DNA from: Prochlorococcus sp. AG-355-M18
GTDB lineage: Bacteria; Cyanobacteriota; Cyanobacteriia; PCC-6307; Cyanobiaceae
Assembly (NCBI GenBank): GCA_003280725.1
Contig: QCED01000002.1
Location: 60,994 to 124,993 of the forward strand
Length of the DNA stretch: 64,000 bases
Direction: 5' to 3'
The translations under genes and the position numbers were made by a program. Positions within the stretch are counted from its first letter, which is position 1; every line of letters starts with the position of its first letter. This document shows positions 31,113 through 42,769 of the stretch, in pieces. The notes beneath the pieces were generated by a model, which made no database searches, had not been told where the DNA came from, and saw only the letters and a list, made by a program, of their open reading frames with translations.

Positions 31113-32462
31113 ATGTTAAGTGTTGCGATATTGGCTGCAGGTAAGGGCACTAGGATGGAAAGCTCATTGCCTAAAGTTTTACATAAAATTTCTGGGAAAA
31201 GTCTTTTGCAGAGAGTGATTGATTCATGTGTTGAATTAAATCCTGATCAGATTTTTGTAATTACTGGACACAAATCAATAGAAGTACAAGAGTCAATAAA
31301 AGAAAATAAAAAGATCCAATTTGTTATCCAAGATCCCCAATCAGGAACTGGTCATGCTATCCAAATACTTTGTAAAGCAGTAAAAAAAAATGAAGGGAAA
31401 CTTTTAGTACTTAATGGGGATGTGCCTCTCATCAAGCCTGAGACTCTAAATAAACTTCTAAATTTACATGATTCAAAAAATGCAGATGTTTCTTTAATAA
31501 CCACTAAGAAAAAAAATCCTTATGGGTATGGCAGAGTTTTTTTGAAGAAGGATCTTATCGAAAGAATTGTTGAAGAAAAAGATTGCAATGATCTAGAAAG
31601 AGAAAATCCATTAATAAATGCAGGGGTTTACTGTTTTAACTGGGGTAACTTGTCAAAAATAATTAATACCTTGCAAAGCAATAATAATCAAAAAGAGATT
31701 TACTTAACAGATACAATATCTTTGCTAAAAAACTCCCTAAGCTTGGAGATAGAAGATAATGGAGAGCTTCAAGGAATTAACAACAGAATTCAATTATCAG
31801 AGTGCGAGGAGAGTATTCAGAATTCAATTAAAGAAAAGCATATGCTTAATGGTGTAACTTTTATAAATAAAGCAAGTTGTTCAATTAGTGAAGAAGCTGA
31901 AATTGGAAAGGATGTAATAATAGAGGCTAATACACATATAAGAGGAAATACGAAAATAAATAGTCATTGCATCATCGGACCAAATACTTTTATTGAGAAT
32001 TCTAATGTGGGATTACATTGTGAAATCTCCAATTCCACCGTTTATGATTCGCAAATAATAGATCATATAAAGATTGGTCCCTACAGCCATATAAGACCTA
32101 AGTCCAAAATATCTTCCTTTAGCAAAATAGGTAATTTTGTTGAAATCAAAAATAGCCAATTAGAGGAAGAATCTAAAGTAAACCATTTAAGTTATATTGG
32201 CGATTCTATTATTGGAAGATCTACAAATATTGGAGCAGGTACTATTACTGCAAATTTTGATGGTCAGAAAAAGCATAAAACAAAAATTGGTAAAAATTCT
32301 AGTATTGGTGCAAATACAGTTTTTGTAGCGCCAATAAATCTCGGGGAATCAGTTACAACAGGAGCTGGTTCAGTGATCACAAAAGACTCCAAAGATAATT
32401 CATTAGCAATCTCAAGAACTAAACAAGTAAATATAGAAAATTGGGAAAGAAAGAAATCCTAA
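31113..32462 (+). CDS. glmU: Bifunctional GlcNAc-1-P uridyltransferase / GlcN-1-P acetyltransferase
   Basis: [31 protein letters not shown]-terminal left-handed beta-helix hexapeptide repeats. Confidence 0.96.
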   Translation: MLSVAILAAGKGTRMESSLPKVLHKISGKSLLQRVIDSCVELNPDQIFVITGHKSIEVQESIKENKKIQFVIQDPQSGTGHAIQILCKAVKKNEGKLLVLNGDVPLIKPETLNKLLNLHDSKNADVSLITTKKKNPYGYGRVFLKKDLIERIVEEKDCNDLERENPLINAGVYCFNWGNLSKIINTLQSNNNQKEIYLTDTISLLKNSLSLEIEDNGELQGINNRIQLSECEESIQNSIKEKHMLNGVTFINKASCSISEEAEIGKDVIIEANTHIRGNTKINSHCIIGPNTFIENSNVGLHCEISNSTVYDSQIIDHIKIGPYSHIRPKSKISSFSKIGNFVEIKNSQLEEESKVNHLSYIGDSIIGRSTNIGAGTITANFDGQKKHKTKIGKNSSIGANTVFVAPINLGESVTTGAGSVITKDSKDNSLAISRTKQVNIENWERKKS

Positions 32463-32463
32463 T

Positions 32464-33837
32464 CTAGTTAATTAATTCAATAATTTTTTCAAGTTGCCAA
32501 CATCTGCTCCCTTTAATAAGGATAGAATCACCTTTTTTTGTAGATTTGTTTATCTCTTGAGGTATATCTTTAATATGATTTAAAACTAAGAATTTTTTCT
32601 TATCTTTTAAATAATTGGAGTAAATTTTTACATTTTTTTTATCGCAAATAAATAAACATTTTTCTATATCTGAATTATTTATTAGGTTGAATATTTCCTT
32701 GTGATATTTTTCAGATTCTTTTCCCAATTCTTGCATACTTCCAAATATGAAAAATTTATTTCTCGGTTTTTCAAGCAGGTTTTCAATACATGCTTTTACT
32801 GACTCTGGCGAAGCATTATATGATTCATCATATATTGTTGTTTTTAATGATTTAAGAATTTTATTCCTTCCGCCTAAACTTACAAAATCAAATTTATTAA
32901 AACTTGCAAAATCAATACCTAACTCTTTAGCAACTGCATATGCAAATAAGAAATTCGAAGCATTGTGAAATCCCTCAAATGAAATTTCAAAGGTATTTTC
33001 TTCAATTAAAATTGTTTTATTTGAAGGATTATAAAACCCTCTCAAATTATCATCTCTATTAAAATTCTCCTTTTGATTTTCTATATTTAACAGCTCTACT
33101 TTTATTACCCTACCTTTCCAGTATTCTTTTAAAATTTCTTCAAGAAGTTCATCATTTGCTGGGATTATTACAACTCCTTTGGGATTTAAAAATTTACTAA
33201 TTTCACACTTTGCATGAGTAATATTTTTTTTCGAGCCTAACAAGCCAATATGAGCTGTGCCAATGTTAGTAATAACTGCAATATCGGGTTCACTATATTT
33301 TGATAAATTCTCGATCTGTCCAAGACCTCTCATCCCCATCTCAAGAACTAAAACTTTATCTTCTATATCTGTAGCAAGAATAGTGAGACCAACTCCAATC
33401 TCATTATTGAAATTTGCATGAGATAATTTAATTCTTCCAAGTTTATTTAAAACTCCACCAATCATTTCTTTTGTTGTTGTTTTACCTACTGAGCCAGTTA
33501 TTGCAACTGTAGGAATATTTAATTTTTTTCTTTTTAGCAATGCTAATTTTTGAAATGCCTCCGTTGTGTCATTTACAACCCAATAAGGAAAATTACTAGG
33601 TAGTAATCTCTGCATCCCTTTTTTAATTACTACAGATTTAACTCCTTTATTTAAAACCTCTGGAAGAAAACTATGTCCATCAAAATTTTTACCCTTGATA
33701 GCTATAAAAAGATCATTTTTTAATAAAGTTCTACTATCAATACTTATATTCTTAAAATTTAAAAAATCTCTTTTCCCCTCGCTCAGATTTCTAATATCCC
33801 CCAAAACATCATTTAATTCTGATAAAGAGAATTCCAT
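32464..33837 (-). CDS. murF: UDP-MurNAc-tripeptide:D-Ala-D-Ala ligase
   Basis: VAITGSVGKTTTKEMI, NFNNEIGVGLTIL, YNASPESVKACI. Confidence 0.94.
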   Translation of the reverse strand: MEFSLSELNDVLGDIRNLSEGKRDFLNFKNISIDSRTLLKNDLFIAIKGKNFDGHSFLPEVLNKGVKSVVIKKGMQRLLPSNFPYWVVNDTTEAFQKLALLKRKKLNIPTVAITGSVGKTTTKEMIGGVLNKLGRIKLSHANFNNEIGVGLTILATDIEDKVLVLEMGMRGLGQIENLSKYSEPDIAVITNIGTAHIGLLGSKKNITHAKCEISKFLNPKGVVIIPANDELLEEILKEYWKGRVIKVELLNIENQKENFNRDDNLRGFYNPSNKTILIEENTFEISFEGFHNASNFLFAYAVAKELGIDFASFNKFDFVSLGGRNKILKSLKTTIYDESYNASPESVKACIENLLEKPRNKFFIFGSMQELGKESEKYHKEIFNLINNSDIEKCLFICDKKNVKIYSNYLKDKKKFLVLNHIKDIPQEINKSTKKGDSILIKGSRCWQLEKIIELIN

Positions 33838-33844
33838 TAAAAAA

Positions 33845-35302
33845 TTAAGTCATACTTTTTTTTAAAGATGGATCAGCTGATTGTCCGTAAGAAAATTTTT
33901 CAACTTCAGCAACATCTGGCGATGGTTCTTTTATTCCGCAAACATCCTTATACATAACTTCGTATTCAAGAGCTGATCTTTGCCAACTAAACTCTTGGCT
34001 CATGGCTCTTTTTTGCAGTAATTGCCAACTATCTTTATGCCTAAATGCTTCCCAAGACCTTACTAAAGAAGTATAGAAATCTATAGGTTCAAATCGATCA
34101 AAGCAAAATCCCGTACCATTATTATTTTCTGGGTCATGAGGTAAAACTGTATCAACTAAACCTCCAACTCGCCTAACTATTGGAATAGAGCCATATCTCA
34201 TAGCGAGAAGTTGACTAATACCACAAGGTTCAAATCTACTTGGCATTAGAAATGCATCTGAGCCACCATAGATAAGCCTTGATAAAGAATCGTCATAGGT
34301 AAGAAATACTGAGAATCTTCCTGGGTAATCTAATGCCAGTTGCCATAATCCAGACTCTAAATATCTATCTCCAGTCCCTAAAACAGCAATTTGAGAATCT
34401 GTATAAGCTAATAGTCTTCTTGAAACTTGTAAAAGCAAGTCAACCCCTTTCTGATCAACTAACCTACTGACCATACCTAAAAGATATTTTTTAGAATCAA
34501 CTTCAAGACCCATTTCTCTCTGCAGGATTTTTTTATTTTCTAGTCTATTTTCTAAATTCTTAATACTGAATTTTGCTGGTAAAACTGGATCTTTGGCTGG
34601 ATTCCATTCATCAAGATCTATGCCATTAAGAATTCCCCTTAATTTACCTGAAATGTAATTAAGTAATCCTTCAAGACTTTCCCCGTATTCATGAGTTTTA
34701 ATTTCATCTGCATAAGTCGGAGAAACAGCATTGACCCTATCTGCATACAACATTGCCGCAGCCATAGTGTGGTCTCCATGCATATACCAAGGACACCAAG
34801 TCATTTTTTCAAGTTTCCACCTCCAAGGGCCTTGGTATTTTAAATTATGAATTGTGAAAACAGTACTAATTTCGGGATCCTGATGCATCCACACAGGAAT
34901 CATTCCAGTGTGCCAATCATGGCAATGGAGAACTTGAGGTTTCCAACAATTCCAGGCAAATTCAGCAGTGGCACTAGCAAAAAACGTAAAGCGCCAGTCC
35001 TCGTTTTCGCCTCCATATATTTGCTCAGAGTCAAATGTTGGATGACCCACAAGGTAAATCACAAAATTATGAATAGGATGTTTTGCTTCATATACGGCGA
35101 AATCAGTTCCCATTGTATTTGCTCTAAAGACTGGTTCATTCGACACCTCTAAAAGACTCCACAATTTTCCATACCCTGGAATTATTACCCTTACATCGTG
35201 ACCAAGTTTTATCAAAGATGGAGGTAACGAACCAACCACATCTCCCATACCTCCAACTTTGATCATTGGAGCACATTCAGCAGCGGCAAGAAGAATTCTC
35301 AT
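33845..35302 (-). CDS. glgA: Glycogen synthase
   Basis: [64 protein letters not shown]. Confidence 0.96.
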   Translation of the reverse strand: MRILLAAAECAPMIKVGGMGDVVGSLPPSLIKLGHDVRVIIPGYGKLWSLLEVSNEPVFRANTMGTDFAVYEAKHPIHNFVIYLVGHPTFDSEQIYGGENEDWRFTFFASATAEFAWNCWKPQVLHCHDWHTGMIPVWMHQDPEISTVFTIHNLKYQGPWRWKLEKMTWCPWYMHGDHTMAAAMLYADRVNAVSPTYADEIKTHEYGESLEGLLNYISGKLRGILNGIDLDEWNPAKDPVLPAKFSIKNLENRLENKKILQREMGLEVDSKKYLLGMVSRLVDQKGVDLLLQVSRRLLAYTDSQIAVLGTGDRYLESGLWQLALDYPGRFSVFLTYDDSLSRLIYGGSDAFLMPSRFEPCGISQLLAMRYGSIPIVRRVGGLVDTVLPHDPENNNGTGFCFDRFEPIDFYTSLVRSWEAFRHKDSWQLLQKRAMSQEFSWQRSALEYEVMYKDVCGIKEPSPDVAEVEKFSYGQSADPSLKKSMT

Positions 35303-35337
35303 TGATAATTATTTAAAAAAGTTCTTTTGAAAATAAA

Positions 35338-36195
35338 CTAGGGTGTCCACTTATAGTCAGAAAAGTCTGGTGGACGCTTTTCAAGAAAGGCATCTCTACC
35401 TTCTTGAGCTTCTTCAGTCGAATAGAATAATTGAGTTGTGTATCCAGATAATTCTTGAATACCTGCAATCCCATCATTCTCCGCATTGAATGAAGCTTTA
35501 AGAATACGAATAGCAGTTGGACTATTTCGTAAAATCTCTCTTGCCCAGATTACACCCTCAGCTTCTAATTCTTCAATCTTTGTAATTGCATTTATCAAGC
35601 CCATCTTAAGAGCTTCCTTAGAATTATATTTTCTACATAAAAACCAAATTTCTTTTGCTTTTCTTTGCCCAACAAGTCTTGCTAAATAACTAGATCCAAA
35701 ACCAGCATCAAAACTACCAACTCTTGGACCTGTTTGACCAAATATTGCATTTTCAGAGGCGATACTGAGATCACAAATTAAATGAAGTACCTGGCCTCCT
35801 CCAATTGCGAAACCAGGAACTAAGGCAATAACCACTTTAGGCAAGCTTCTTATTAATCTTTGAAGTTCAAGTACATTTAATCTTTGCTTCCCTTCATCAT
35901 TTTTATATCCATTTTCACCCCTTACACTCTGATCACCTCCAGAGCAAAAAGAATAAATACCTTTCTTGTCAGGTCCCGCCCCTGTGAAGAGAACTACGCC
36001 AATAGTTTCATCATTTCTTACGATATTAAATGCGTTAATTAGTTCATCTACAGTTTGTGGCCTAAATGCATTTCTTTTTTCAGGCCGATTAATTGCAATT
36101 CTCGCAATTCCTTCATCTGATTTGTGAAACAATATATCTTCATAAGATTTGCATTCTGACCAACTTAAAGTTTTTTTACCTGGTAATACTTTCAT
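35338..36195 (-). CDS. menB: 1,4-dihydroxy-2-naphthoyl-CoA synthase
   Basis: [54 protein letters not shown]; next to menD. Confidence 0.95.
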   Translation of the reverse strand: MKVLPGKKTLSWSECKSYEDILFHKSDEGIARIAINRPEKRNAFRPQTVDELINAFNIVRNDETIGVVLFTGAGPDKKGIYSFCSGGDQSVRGENGYKNDEGKQRLNVLELQRLIRSLPKVVIALVPGFAIGGGQVLHLICDLSIASENAIFGQTGPRVGSFDAGFGSSYLARLVGQRKAKEIWFLCRKYNSKEALKMGLINAITKIEELEAEGVIWAREILRNSPTAIRILKASFNAENDGIAGIQELSGYTTQLFYSTEEAQEGRDAFLEKRPPDFSDYKWTP

Positions 36196-36230
36196 GAAAC
36201 CTAATTATTCAAAAATAGAAAATGATAAAT

Positions 36231-37994
36231 TTAAATGCCAATTATTTTTTCTAGCAGGGCATTTTTTTCACAAATTTCACTTTCTGGATCAACATCAACT
36301 TTAATTATTACAGATTTCTGGATAGAAATGCTCCAATCGAATGCCTCTCGTAATTTTTTAAAATTTGCCACACTCTTAAATTTTACTTGATAGCCCTCTG
36401 CAATTTTTGACCAGTTTATTTCTTTTGGCATAAGAAAAAGTTTTTTTAATTCATCTTCTTTTAAATTTTCTTTATAAATACGATTAAATATATTTCCACC
36501 ATTATTATTTATCAAAAGAATTGTTAAATTCAAGTCGATTGAATTTTCAATCAGCCAGCCGTTTATATCATGAATAAAAGCCAAATCTCCAGTCACAAGA
36601 AGTAGAGGATTTTTAATTCTAGAAATACCTAATGCAAGAGATAAAGTACCGTCTATGCCGGAAGCACCTCTAAAGCTGAAACAATTTCTTGTTAAAGTAC
36701 CATTTTCAGAAAATGTAAGCCAATCTCTTATCGGGCTACTCGCGGCGAGCATTATAGGATTTTCAGCTGGCCAAAGTTTTGGAACAAGATTTGCAAGCAT
36801 ATACTCAGTAATTTGATTATCTTGAGTAATTTTCTCTTTTAAAATTTCTTTAATTTGCTCGCCTTTCTGTATTAAATCTATAGCCATCGGAGTAAGAGAC
36901 TTTTTGTTTTTTTCGTTAATTGATAATTCTTCTAACAAAAGAGTAGTAAAATTTGATAGCCCAAAATCATATTCAAATGATTTTTTTATAGGGTCCAATT
37001 TTCTATAGTTTTTTTCTTTTATAAGAATTTGAATCCCTTCGAAGGTTGTTAAAAACTTCTCCAAATCAATTGAGGATGACATAGGGCCAAGCCTCAAAAG
37101 TTGATGACAATTTACTAAATTTTTATTTTTTCTTAAGACTAATTCCCAATTAACAACTAAACCTCTCAAATCAGAATAAACGCCGGAAACAGGATCAGCA
37201 AATACTGGCCACCCAGTAATATCTTGTAATTGCTCTAAAGATTTATTGAAAGAAGTTAAATCATTTATAGAACCTTGATAGGGACCTACCAAAATAATGC
37301 CGGATTCATCTAAATTTAATCTTTTTGAAATTTCTAAGAATTTATTTTTATCAGACTTTATTTCAACTTCCTGAAATATGTATTTTTTCTTTAAATAAAT
37401 TCTCTCAAAAACCTCTAAAACATTCTTTTTATTCAATAATGAAATACCTAAAGGCTTATCAATAGGAATGTTTAAATGAATAGGACCGGGGAAAGTTGAT
37501 ATTTGTTTCTCAATAATTCGAACTAAATTTAAGATTTCATTTTCTTGTGTTTCATGAAGTCCATTTAGATTTGTACTTAAAACTATTCTGCAGGCTGAAC
37601 TCAAAAAATCTTCTTGATTTACTGTTTGATTAGCGCCACAATCTTTTAATCTTAAGGGTCTATCAGCAGTAAGAAATATAATGCCTTTAAAAGATCGATC
37701 TGCCTCAACTGCTGACGGTAATAAGTTACTTACGGCAGTCCCTGAAGTGGTAATAACTAGAGAAAGATTGCCTGATGCAGCAGAAATTCCAAGAGAGTGA
37801 AATCCCGCAGATCTCTCATCTATTGAATTATAAATATTTACCAGTCCTAATTTATTTAATTCTCCAGCAGCTATTGCTAAAGGTGCTGATCTACTACCGG
37901 GACATAGTATTAAATTTTTAACTCCTATTTTTATGAGAAGATTCAAAAGTTGTAAACTTCTAAGAAAATTTTTGCATTCAATAGATGATGTCAT
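36231..37994 (-). CDS. menD: SEPHCHC synthase (MenD)
   Basis: [49 protein letters not shown], ThDP-binding [16 protein letters not shown]...NNNGGNIFN. Confidence 0.95.
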   Translation of the reverse strand: MTSSIECKNFLRSLQLLNLLIKIGVKNLILCPGSRSAPLAIAAGELNKLGLVNIYNSIDERSAGFHSLGISAASGNLSLVITTSGTAVSNLLPSAVEADRSFKGIIFLTADRPLRLKDCGANQTVNQEDFLSSACRIVLSTNLNGLHETQENEILNLVRIIEKQISTFPGPIHLNIPIDKPLGISLLNKKNVLEVFERIYLKKKYIFQEVEIKSDKNKFLEISKRLNLDESGIILVGPYQGSINDLTSFNKSLEQLQDITGWPVFADPVSGVYSDLRGLVVNWELVLRKNKNLVNCHQLLRLGPMSSSIDLEKFLTTFEGIQILIKEKNYRKLDPIKKSFEYDFGLSNFTTLLLEELSINEKNKKSLTPMAIDLIQKGEQIKEILKEKITQDNQITEYMLANLVPKLWPAENPIMLAASSPIRDWLTFSENGTLTRNCFSFRGASGIDGTLSLALGISRIKNPLLLVTGDLAFIHDINGWLIENSIDLNLTILLINNNGGNIFNRIYKENLKEDELKKLFLMPKEINWSKIAEGYQVKFKSVANFKKLREAFDWSISIQKSVIIKVDVDPESEICEKNALLEKIIGI

Positions 37995-38044
37995 AATTTA
38001 TATAAATTCTTTGGGATTTTCCTTATAACTGAATTAAATAAAAC

Positions 38045-38629
38045 ATGCCTACAACACAAGAAAAAAGAAATTCAATACTAAAGGATTTAAAAAATCTTTT
38101 AATCTGGATATCTATTGCTTTAATTATACGATGGCAGGTTATAGAGCCAAGATGGATCCCATCCGGTTCAATGCTTCCAACTCTTCAAATACAAGATAAA
38201 ATTCTTGTTGAAAAAGTAACACCCAAAATCACATCCAAATCAAATCTTTCAAAATTAAAAAATAAAATAGTTGTTTTTAACGTTCCTGAACAATTAATTA
38301 ATGCTGGTTATGAAGCAGATACTGCACTAATAAAAAGAGTAATTGGAATACCTGGAGACAAAGTAGAAGTAAGAGACGGGAACCTTTACTTAAATGATAT
38401 CGCTCAAAAAAATTACGTTTTTGACAAAAATATAAATTATTCTATAGGGCCTTTTATTGTCCCAGAAGAGTCATTATGGGTGATGGGAGATAATAGAAAT
38501 AACAGTATGGACTCACATATTTGGGGATTTTTACCCTATGAAAAGGTTATCGGTAAAGCTATTTTTAGATATTGGCCGTTTAATAAAATTGGACCTATTC
38601 GGTTCCATGCCCTTAATAATTTAGATTAA
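38045..38629 (+). CDS. lepB: Signal peptidase I
   Basis: EPRWIPSGSMLPTLQIQDKILVEKV, ALIKRVIGIPGDKVEVRDGNLYLND, VMGDNRNNSMDSHIWG. Confidence 0.95.
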   Translation: MPTTQEKRNSILKDLKNLLIWISIALIIRWQVIEPRWIPSGSMLPTLQIQDKILVEKVTPKITSKSNLSKLKNKIVVFNVPEQLINAGYEADTALIKRVIGIPGDKVEVRDGNLYLNDIAQKNYVFDKNINYSIGPFIVPEESLWVMGDNRNNSMDSHIWGFLPYEKVIGKAIFRYWPFNKIGPIRFHALNNLD

Positions 38630-38674
38630 TGGGTACTTGATGTTGTAGGGTTTTTATATCTTGAAGTTGTAGAA

Positions 38675-39010
38675 ATGTTTAATCCAGAATTTCTTGCTAC
38701 TGAAAATAATGATCCAAATGATGAGAATGACTTAATTCAATACTTACAAAAACAATCTCCTGAAGTTTTGCAAAGAGTAGCAAAATCAGCTAGTGAAGAT
38801 ATTCAAGAAATTATTAGACATAATGTTCAAGGTCTTCTTGGAATGCTTCCTTCAGATCAATTTGATGTAAAAATAACATCTTCAAAAGACAACATTGCTA
38901 ATTTATTATCTTCTGCGATGATGACAGGATATTTTTTAAGACAAATGGAGCAAAGAAAAGAGCTGGAACAAACTCTTAAAAATGATGAAAACATGTCTAT
39001 TGAAGAATAA
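38675..39010 (+). CDS. DUF760 family protein
   Basis: YLQKQSPEVLQRVAKSASEDIQEIIRHNVQGLLGMLPSDQFDVKITSSKDNIANLLSSAMMTGYFLRQMEQR. Confidence 0.82.
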   Translation: MFNPEFLATENNDPNDENDLIQYLQKQSPEVLQRVAKSASEDIQEIIRHNVQGLLGMLPSDQFDVKITSSKDNIANLLSSAMMTGYFLRQMEQRKELEQTLKNDENMSIEE

Positions 39011-39015
39011 TAGTT

Positions 39016-40188
39016 TTAAAGATTTACTTCTTCTGGAATTATTCCTAGTTCAAACAACTTTTTATATAAACCCATCAAAAATTTATTATCCTCCGGAAGT
39101 TTGTCCCACTTTTTGGAATTAATTTCATTAATTAATTTTTGACAATCTTCTATTGTAAACTTTATAGGTGCCGTAAAATGAGCTGGAATTAAATATTCCA
39201 TTTCTTCAAAAGACTTTATATTATCTAGCCATTTAAGTAACACTTCTTTTGAACGGGGAAAAATTAGTTTTTGTAGAACTGGTGCCACTTGAATCTTAGG
39301 AGTATCTTCACCCATTATTTCATCAAGAGAGGATTCCCAATCTTCGTCCCATAAAAAGGGGTATATTCCGAAATGAGATCTCCAATTTCTAAGATCTTTT
39401 TTGAACGAATACTTAAATATTTCTTTTAAAGGTGGAATATTTAATTTACCTGGTTTTAAAAAAGATGAAAACAAGACTAATCTTTTCCAGCCTTTTTTTC
39501 TTTGTTCAATGGAGTCAATCAAAGGTTCATCTCCTCTCTCTCTAGAATGAAAAAGAAGTGGAGTTGGATCAAAATTAAATATCTCAGGTGGAGTGGAGTC
39601 TATTCCAACTATTGCGTCTGTTACATGAAGAGTTTTCGTAGAATAATGGAAACAGCTTATCTCCTGATATCTTCCAAGTCCTAAATTCAGTGGACCTAAC
39701 GAAGACCATTTAAAGGAGTTTGTATGTGGAGTACCTTCCTCAAACAGTATTCTTGATCTTTTTGATGGAATTCCTAAAAAATCTAGTGGAAGATTAATTG
39801 GGAAACTCCACTGTCCAGGACAAAGCCAAATTTCTGCATCTTTAAAAACTCTTGAAAGAGCTGGCAGTCCGATTTTATGTTCTAGTCCGGAGGCACTTGG
39901 GAGAATTATTGTTTTTACTTTGCCGTGAATCGCAATTAATTTTTCTAACTCATTTATTAATTCTTTTGTCGGAGGCAGTGGGTTTATTAGCATTAATCCA
40001 TTATCAACCTTTATAACTGTCATTCTTATTGGAACCGCAACATAATAAAGTCCCTGTATTTGCTCCAAGGACCATATTTGATCAGGAATTAATTCTCTTA
40101 AAATTGTTTTCTTTTTCCCATAAGGATATAAGGGAAATAATGGCCACCAATACCACTTTTTATTTAAAGTTTCTTTCACCACAATCAT
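39016..40188 (-). CDS. DUF4336 family protein
   Basis: WWPLFPLYPYGKKKTILRELIPDQIWSLEQIQGLYYVAVPIRMTVIKV...; metallo-hydrolase-like cyanobacterial family. Confidence 0.75.
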   Translation of the reverse strand: MIVVKETLNKKWYWWPLFPLYPYGKKKTILRELIPDQIWSLEQIQGLYYVAVPIRMTVIKVDNGLMLINPLPPTKELINELEKLIAIHGKVKTIILPSASGLEHKIGLPALSRVFKDAEIWLCPGQWSFPINLPLDFLGIPSKRSRILFEEGTPHTNSFKWSSLGPLNLGLGRYQEISCFHYSTKTLHVTDAIVGIDSTPPEIFNFDPTPLLFHSRERGDEPLIDSIEQRKKGWKRLVLFSSFLKPGKLNIPPLKEIFKYSFKKDLRNWRSHFGIYPFLWDEDWESSLDEIMGEDTPKIQVAPVLQKLIFPRSKEVLLKWLDNIKSFEEMEYLIPAHFTAPIKFTIEDCQKLINEINSKKWDKLPEDNKFLMGLYKKLFELGIIPEEVNL

Positions 40189-41057
40189 TTATAACCAGCA
40201 AAAAATTTCTTTAACTTAAATATTCCGTATCTTGGAGCGAATAAAAAAGCGAATAAAAATATAAAAGTTTGTGCCAAGACAATTGATCCGCCTGTTTCAA
40301 GATCAAACCAAAAACTAATGTAGATTCCCATTAGGCTGGAGATAATTGCACTTAATACTGAAATTATTGTCATATTATCGAACTTATCCGTAAGTAAATA
40401 TGCTGTAGCCCCTGGTGTAATCAACATCGCAACTACCAAAATAATTCCAACAGACTGCAAGCCCACAACTGCTGCCAAAGATAAGCATGTGAGGAGTAAA
40501 TAGTGAAGAAAAAATACATTAATTCCAACTGTTTTTGCATGCCTAGGATCAAAACAGTAAAGCATTAAATCTTTTCTAAAAATTGATAAAAGGATTACTA
40601 CCAATAAAGAAATGAATATGGTTTGTTTTACATCTGAAAGTGATATTCCTAATGGACTTCCAAAAAGGATAGAATGCAGATCAATATTACTTTTAATCTT
40701 AGAAACCAATACAATTCCAAGAGCGAAAAATCCAGTAAATACCAACCCAATAACAGTATCTTCCTTAACCCTAGATTTCTGCTTAATAAATCCTATCAAT
40801 GCAACAGAACCAACTCCGAAAATAAATGCCCCTAATGAAAAAGGAAGACCTAATGCATAAGCAACCACAACTCCAGGCATTACTGAATGTGACACTGCAT
40901 CTCCCATTAAAGCCCATCCTTTAAGAGTTAAATAACTAGATAGGAAACCACAAACAGCTGCCACTAATGAACTCATAAGAAGTGCTTTTCTCATAAAGTC
41001 ATGAGTTAAGGGATCTGTTATGAATGAATCTAAAGTTAAAAAAGAACAGAGCTCCAT
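40185..41057 (-). CDS. mntB: Manganese/zinc ABC transporter permease
   Basis: ABC-3 family: MGDAVSHSVMPGVVVAYALGLPFSLGAFIFGVGSVALIGFIKQKSRVKEDTVIGLVFTGFFALGIVLVS. Confidence 0.85.
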   Translation of the reverse strand: MELCSFLTLDSFITDPLTHDFMRKALLMSSLVAAVCGFLSSYLTLKGWALMGDAVSHSVMPGVVVAYALGLPFSLGAFIFGVGSVALIGFIKQKSRVKEDTVIGLVFTGFFALGIVLVSKIKSNIDLHSILFGSPLGISLSDVKQTIFISLLVVILLSIFRKDLMLYCFDPRHAKTVGINVFFLHYLLLTCLSLAAVVGLQSVGIILVVAMLITPGATAYLLTDKFDNMTIISVLSAIISSLMGIYISFWFDLETGGSIVLAQTFIFLFAFLFAPRYGIFKLKKFFAGYK

Positions 41058-41069
41058 ATAATTTAAAAT

Positions 41070-41834
41070 TTAGGATTCAGGTCCAAACAAGAAATCAGGT
41101 GAGATTCCTCCAAAAGTAGTTGTAATATTTTCAGGGGTAAATACTTCAGAGGTCTCGCCATAAGCTACAACAGTTTTATTTATTAAAAGAACCAAATCAC
41201 AAAATTCACGGACATGAATCATATCGTGAGTTGATAATAATATAGTTTTCCCCTCATTTTTAAATTGAATAAATAATTCCGAGATAAGTTTCTCAGTTCT
41301 TATATCAACACCTGAAAAAGGTTCATCAAGAAGCAATATTGACGCCCTTTGAGCTATTGCTCTAGCTAAAAAAGTTCGTTTTCTCTGACCTCCAGATAAG
41401 TTTCCAATAGGTGTAGATAAATGATCAGTTAGATCAACTCTCTCAATAGCATCTTTAACCGCCTGAATATCAGACTCTCTAGGACACCTAAAAATATTCA
41501 TCGAACCATATCTTCCCATCATCACTACGTCCCAAACATTTACTGGAAATTGACTATCAATGCCTTCATTTTGAGGAACATAGGCAATTGTCTGATCTTT
41601 TTGAGCAGATCTTACAGACTCTCCATTTATTCTGATTTTGCCCTTCGAAATATTTACAAAACCAGTCAAAGCATTAAAAAAAGTAGTTTTACCAGCCCCG
41701 TTCATCCCTACTAACCCACAAATTTGGCCAGGTTTTAATCTTAGATTGGCATCATACAAAGCCACCTTACCGTTGTAATCTACGCAAATATTCTCTGCAT
41801 CAATCCTAAAGTTTTGATAATTAGTTGTATCCAT
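41070..41834 (-). CDS. mntA: Manganese/zinc ABC transporter ATPase
   Basis: GLVGMNGAGKTTFFNALTG (Walker A), NLSGGQRKRTFLARAIAQ, LLLDEPFSGVD. Confidence 0.88.
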   Translation of the reverse strand: MDTTNYQNFRIDAENICVDYNGKVALYDANLRLKPGQICGLVGMNGAGKTTFFNALTGFVNISKGKIRINGESVRSAQKDQTIAYVPQNEGIDSQFPVNVWDVVMMGRYGSMNIFRCPRESDIQAVKDAIERVDLTDHLSTPIGNLSGGQRKRTFLARAIAQRASILLLDEPFSGVDIRTEKLISELFIQFKNEGKTILLSTHDMIHVREFCDLVLLINKTVVAYGETSEVFTPENITTTFGGISPDFLFGPES

Positions 41835-41837
41835 AAT

Positions 41838-42761
41838 TCAAAAAAGCCCTTTTTTAATCAGTTCCAAATTATGCTCTAGCATTTTTATATAAGAATTGGC
41901 GGGACCGCTATCATCAGATAATGAATCAACAAAAAGATTTCCTCCAAAATTTGCCCCAGTTTCATTTACAACAACCATTTGAGATTCGTTACTCACAGTA
42001 CTTTCGCAAAATACAGTTGGGACATTTTTATCTTTAACTAGTGAGATTGTTCTTGCCATTCTTTTGGGAGTAATTTGACTCTCAGCATTAACTGGCCATA
42101 AATAAACTTCCTCTAATCCATAATCATTTGTTAGATATGAAAAAGCCCCTTCACAACTTACTAGATACCTCCTGTCTTTATTTAAGTTATTAATAAAAAG
42201 TGAGAATTCTTTATCCATTTTAGAGAGTCTCTCTTTATAAAATCTGCCATTTTCTTCAAAAACCCCCCTTTTCGAAGGCCTCAATTCTGATAAAGATTCC
42301 ACTATAGTGTCAACGTATATCATCCCTCTTTTTGGTGAAATCCAAGCATGAGGATTGGGTTTCCCTTTATAAAGATCTTCGCTAATAAAAATAGGATCTA
42401 AATCTTCGGCAACAGTAATTCTTAGAACTTTTAAATTAGAAACAAATTTTTCTGCCCATAATTCAAAACCAAATCCATTGTCAATAAAAACAAAAGCAGT
42501 AGAGGCTTTCACCAAATCGCTTGGAGTTGGTTGGTAACCATGAACTTCCACTCCAGGTTTTGTTATTGATCTTACAATAAATTCATCTTTAGCAACATTT
42601 TTAATAATGTCCGCCAAAACAGTAAAACTAGCGAGTATTACCTCTTTATTTTCATTTTTATTTTTATTTTTATTTGATATTCTCTGACAGGAGCTTGAAG
42701 CGAAAGAAATCAGAATTACCAAACCAAAAAAAAGAATATTTTTCCCATATTTAAAATTCAT
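41838..42761 (-). CDS. mntC: Manganese/zinc ABC transporter substrate-binding lipoprotein
   Basis: Lipobox FASSSC; VHGYQPTPSDLVKAS; NPHAWISPKRGMIYVDTIVESLSEL resembles MntC; no His-rich loop, arguing against ZnuA. Confidence 0.83.
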   Translation of the reverse strand: MNFKYGKNILFFGLVILISFASSSCQRISNKNKNKNENKEVILASFTVLADIIKNVAKDEFIVRSITKPGVEVHGYQPTPSDLVKASTAFVFIDNGFGFELWAEKFVSNLKVLRITVAEDLDPIFISEDLYKGKPNPHAWISPKRGMIYVDTIVESLSELRPSKRGVFEENGRFYKERLSKMDKEFSLFINNLNKDRRYLVSCEGAFSYLTNDYGLEEVYLWPVNAESQITPKRMARTISLVKDKNVPTVFCESTVSNESQMVVVNETGANFGGNLFVDSLSDDSGPANSYIKMLEHNLELIKKGLF

Positions 42762-42769
42762 CTTACAGA

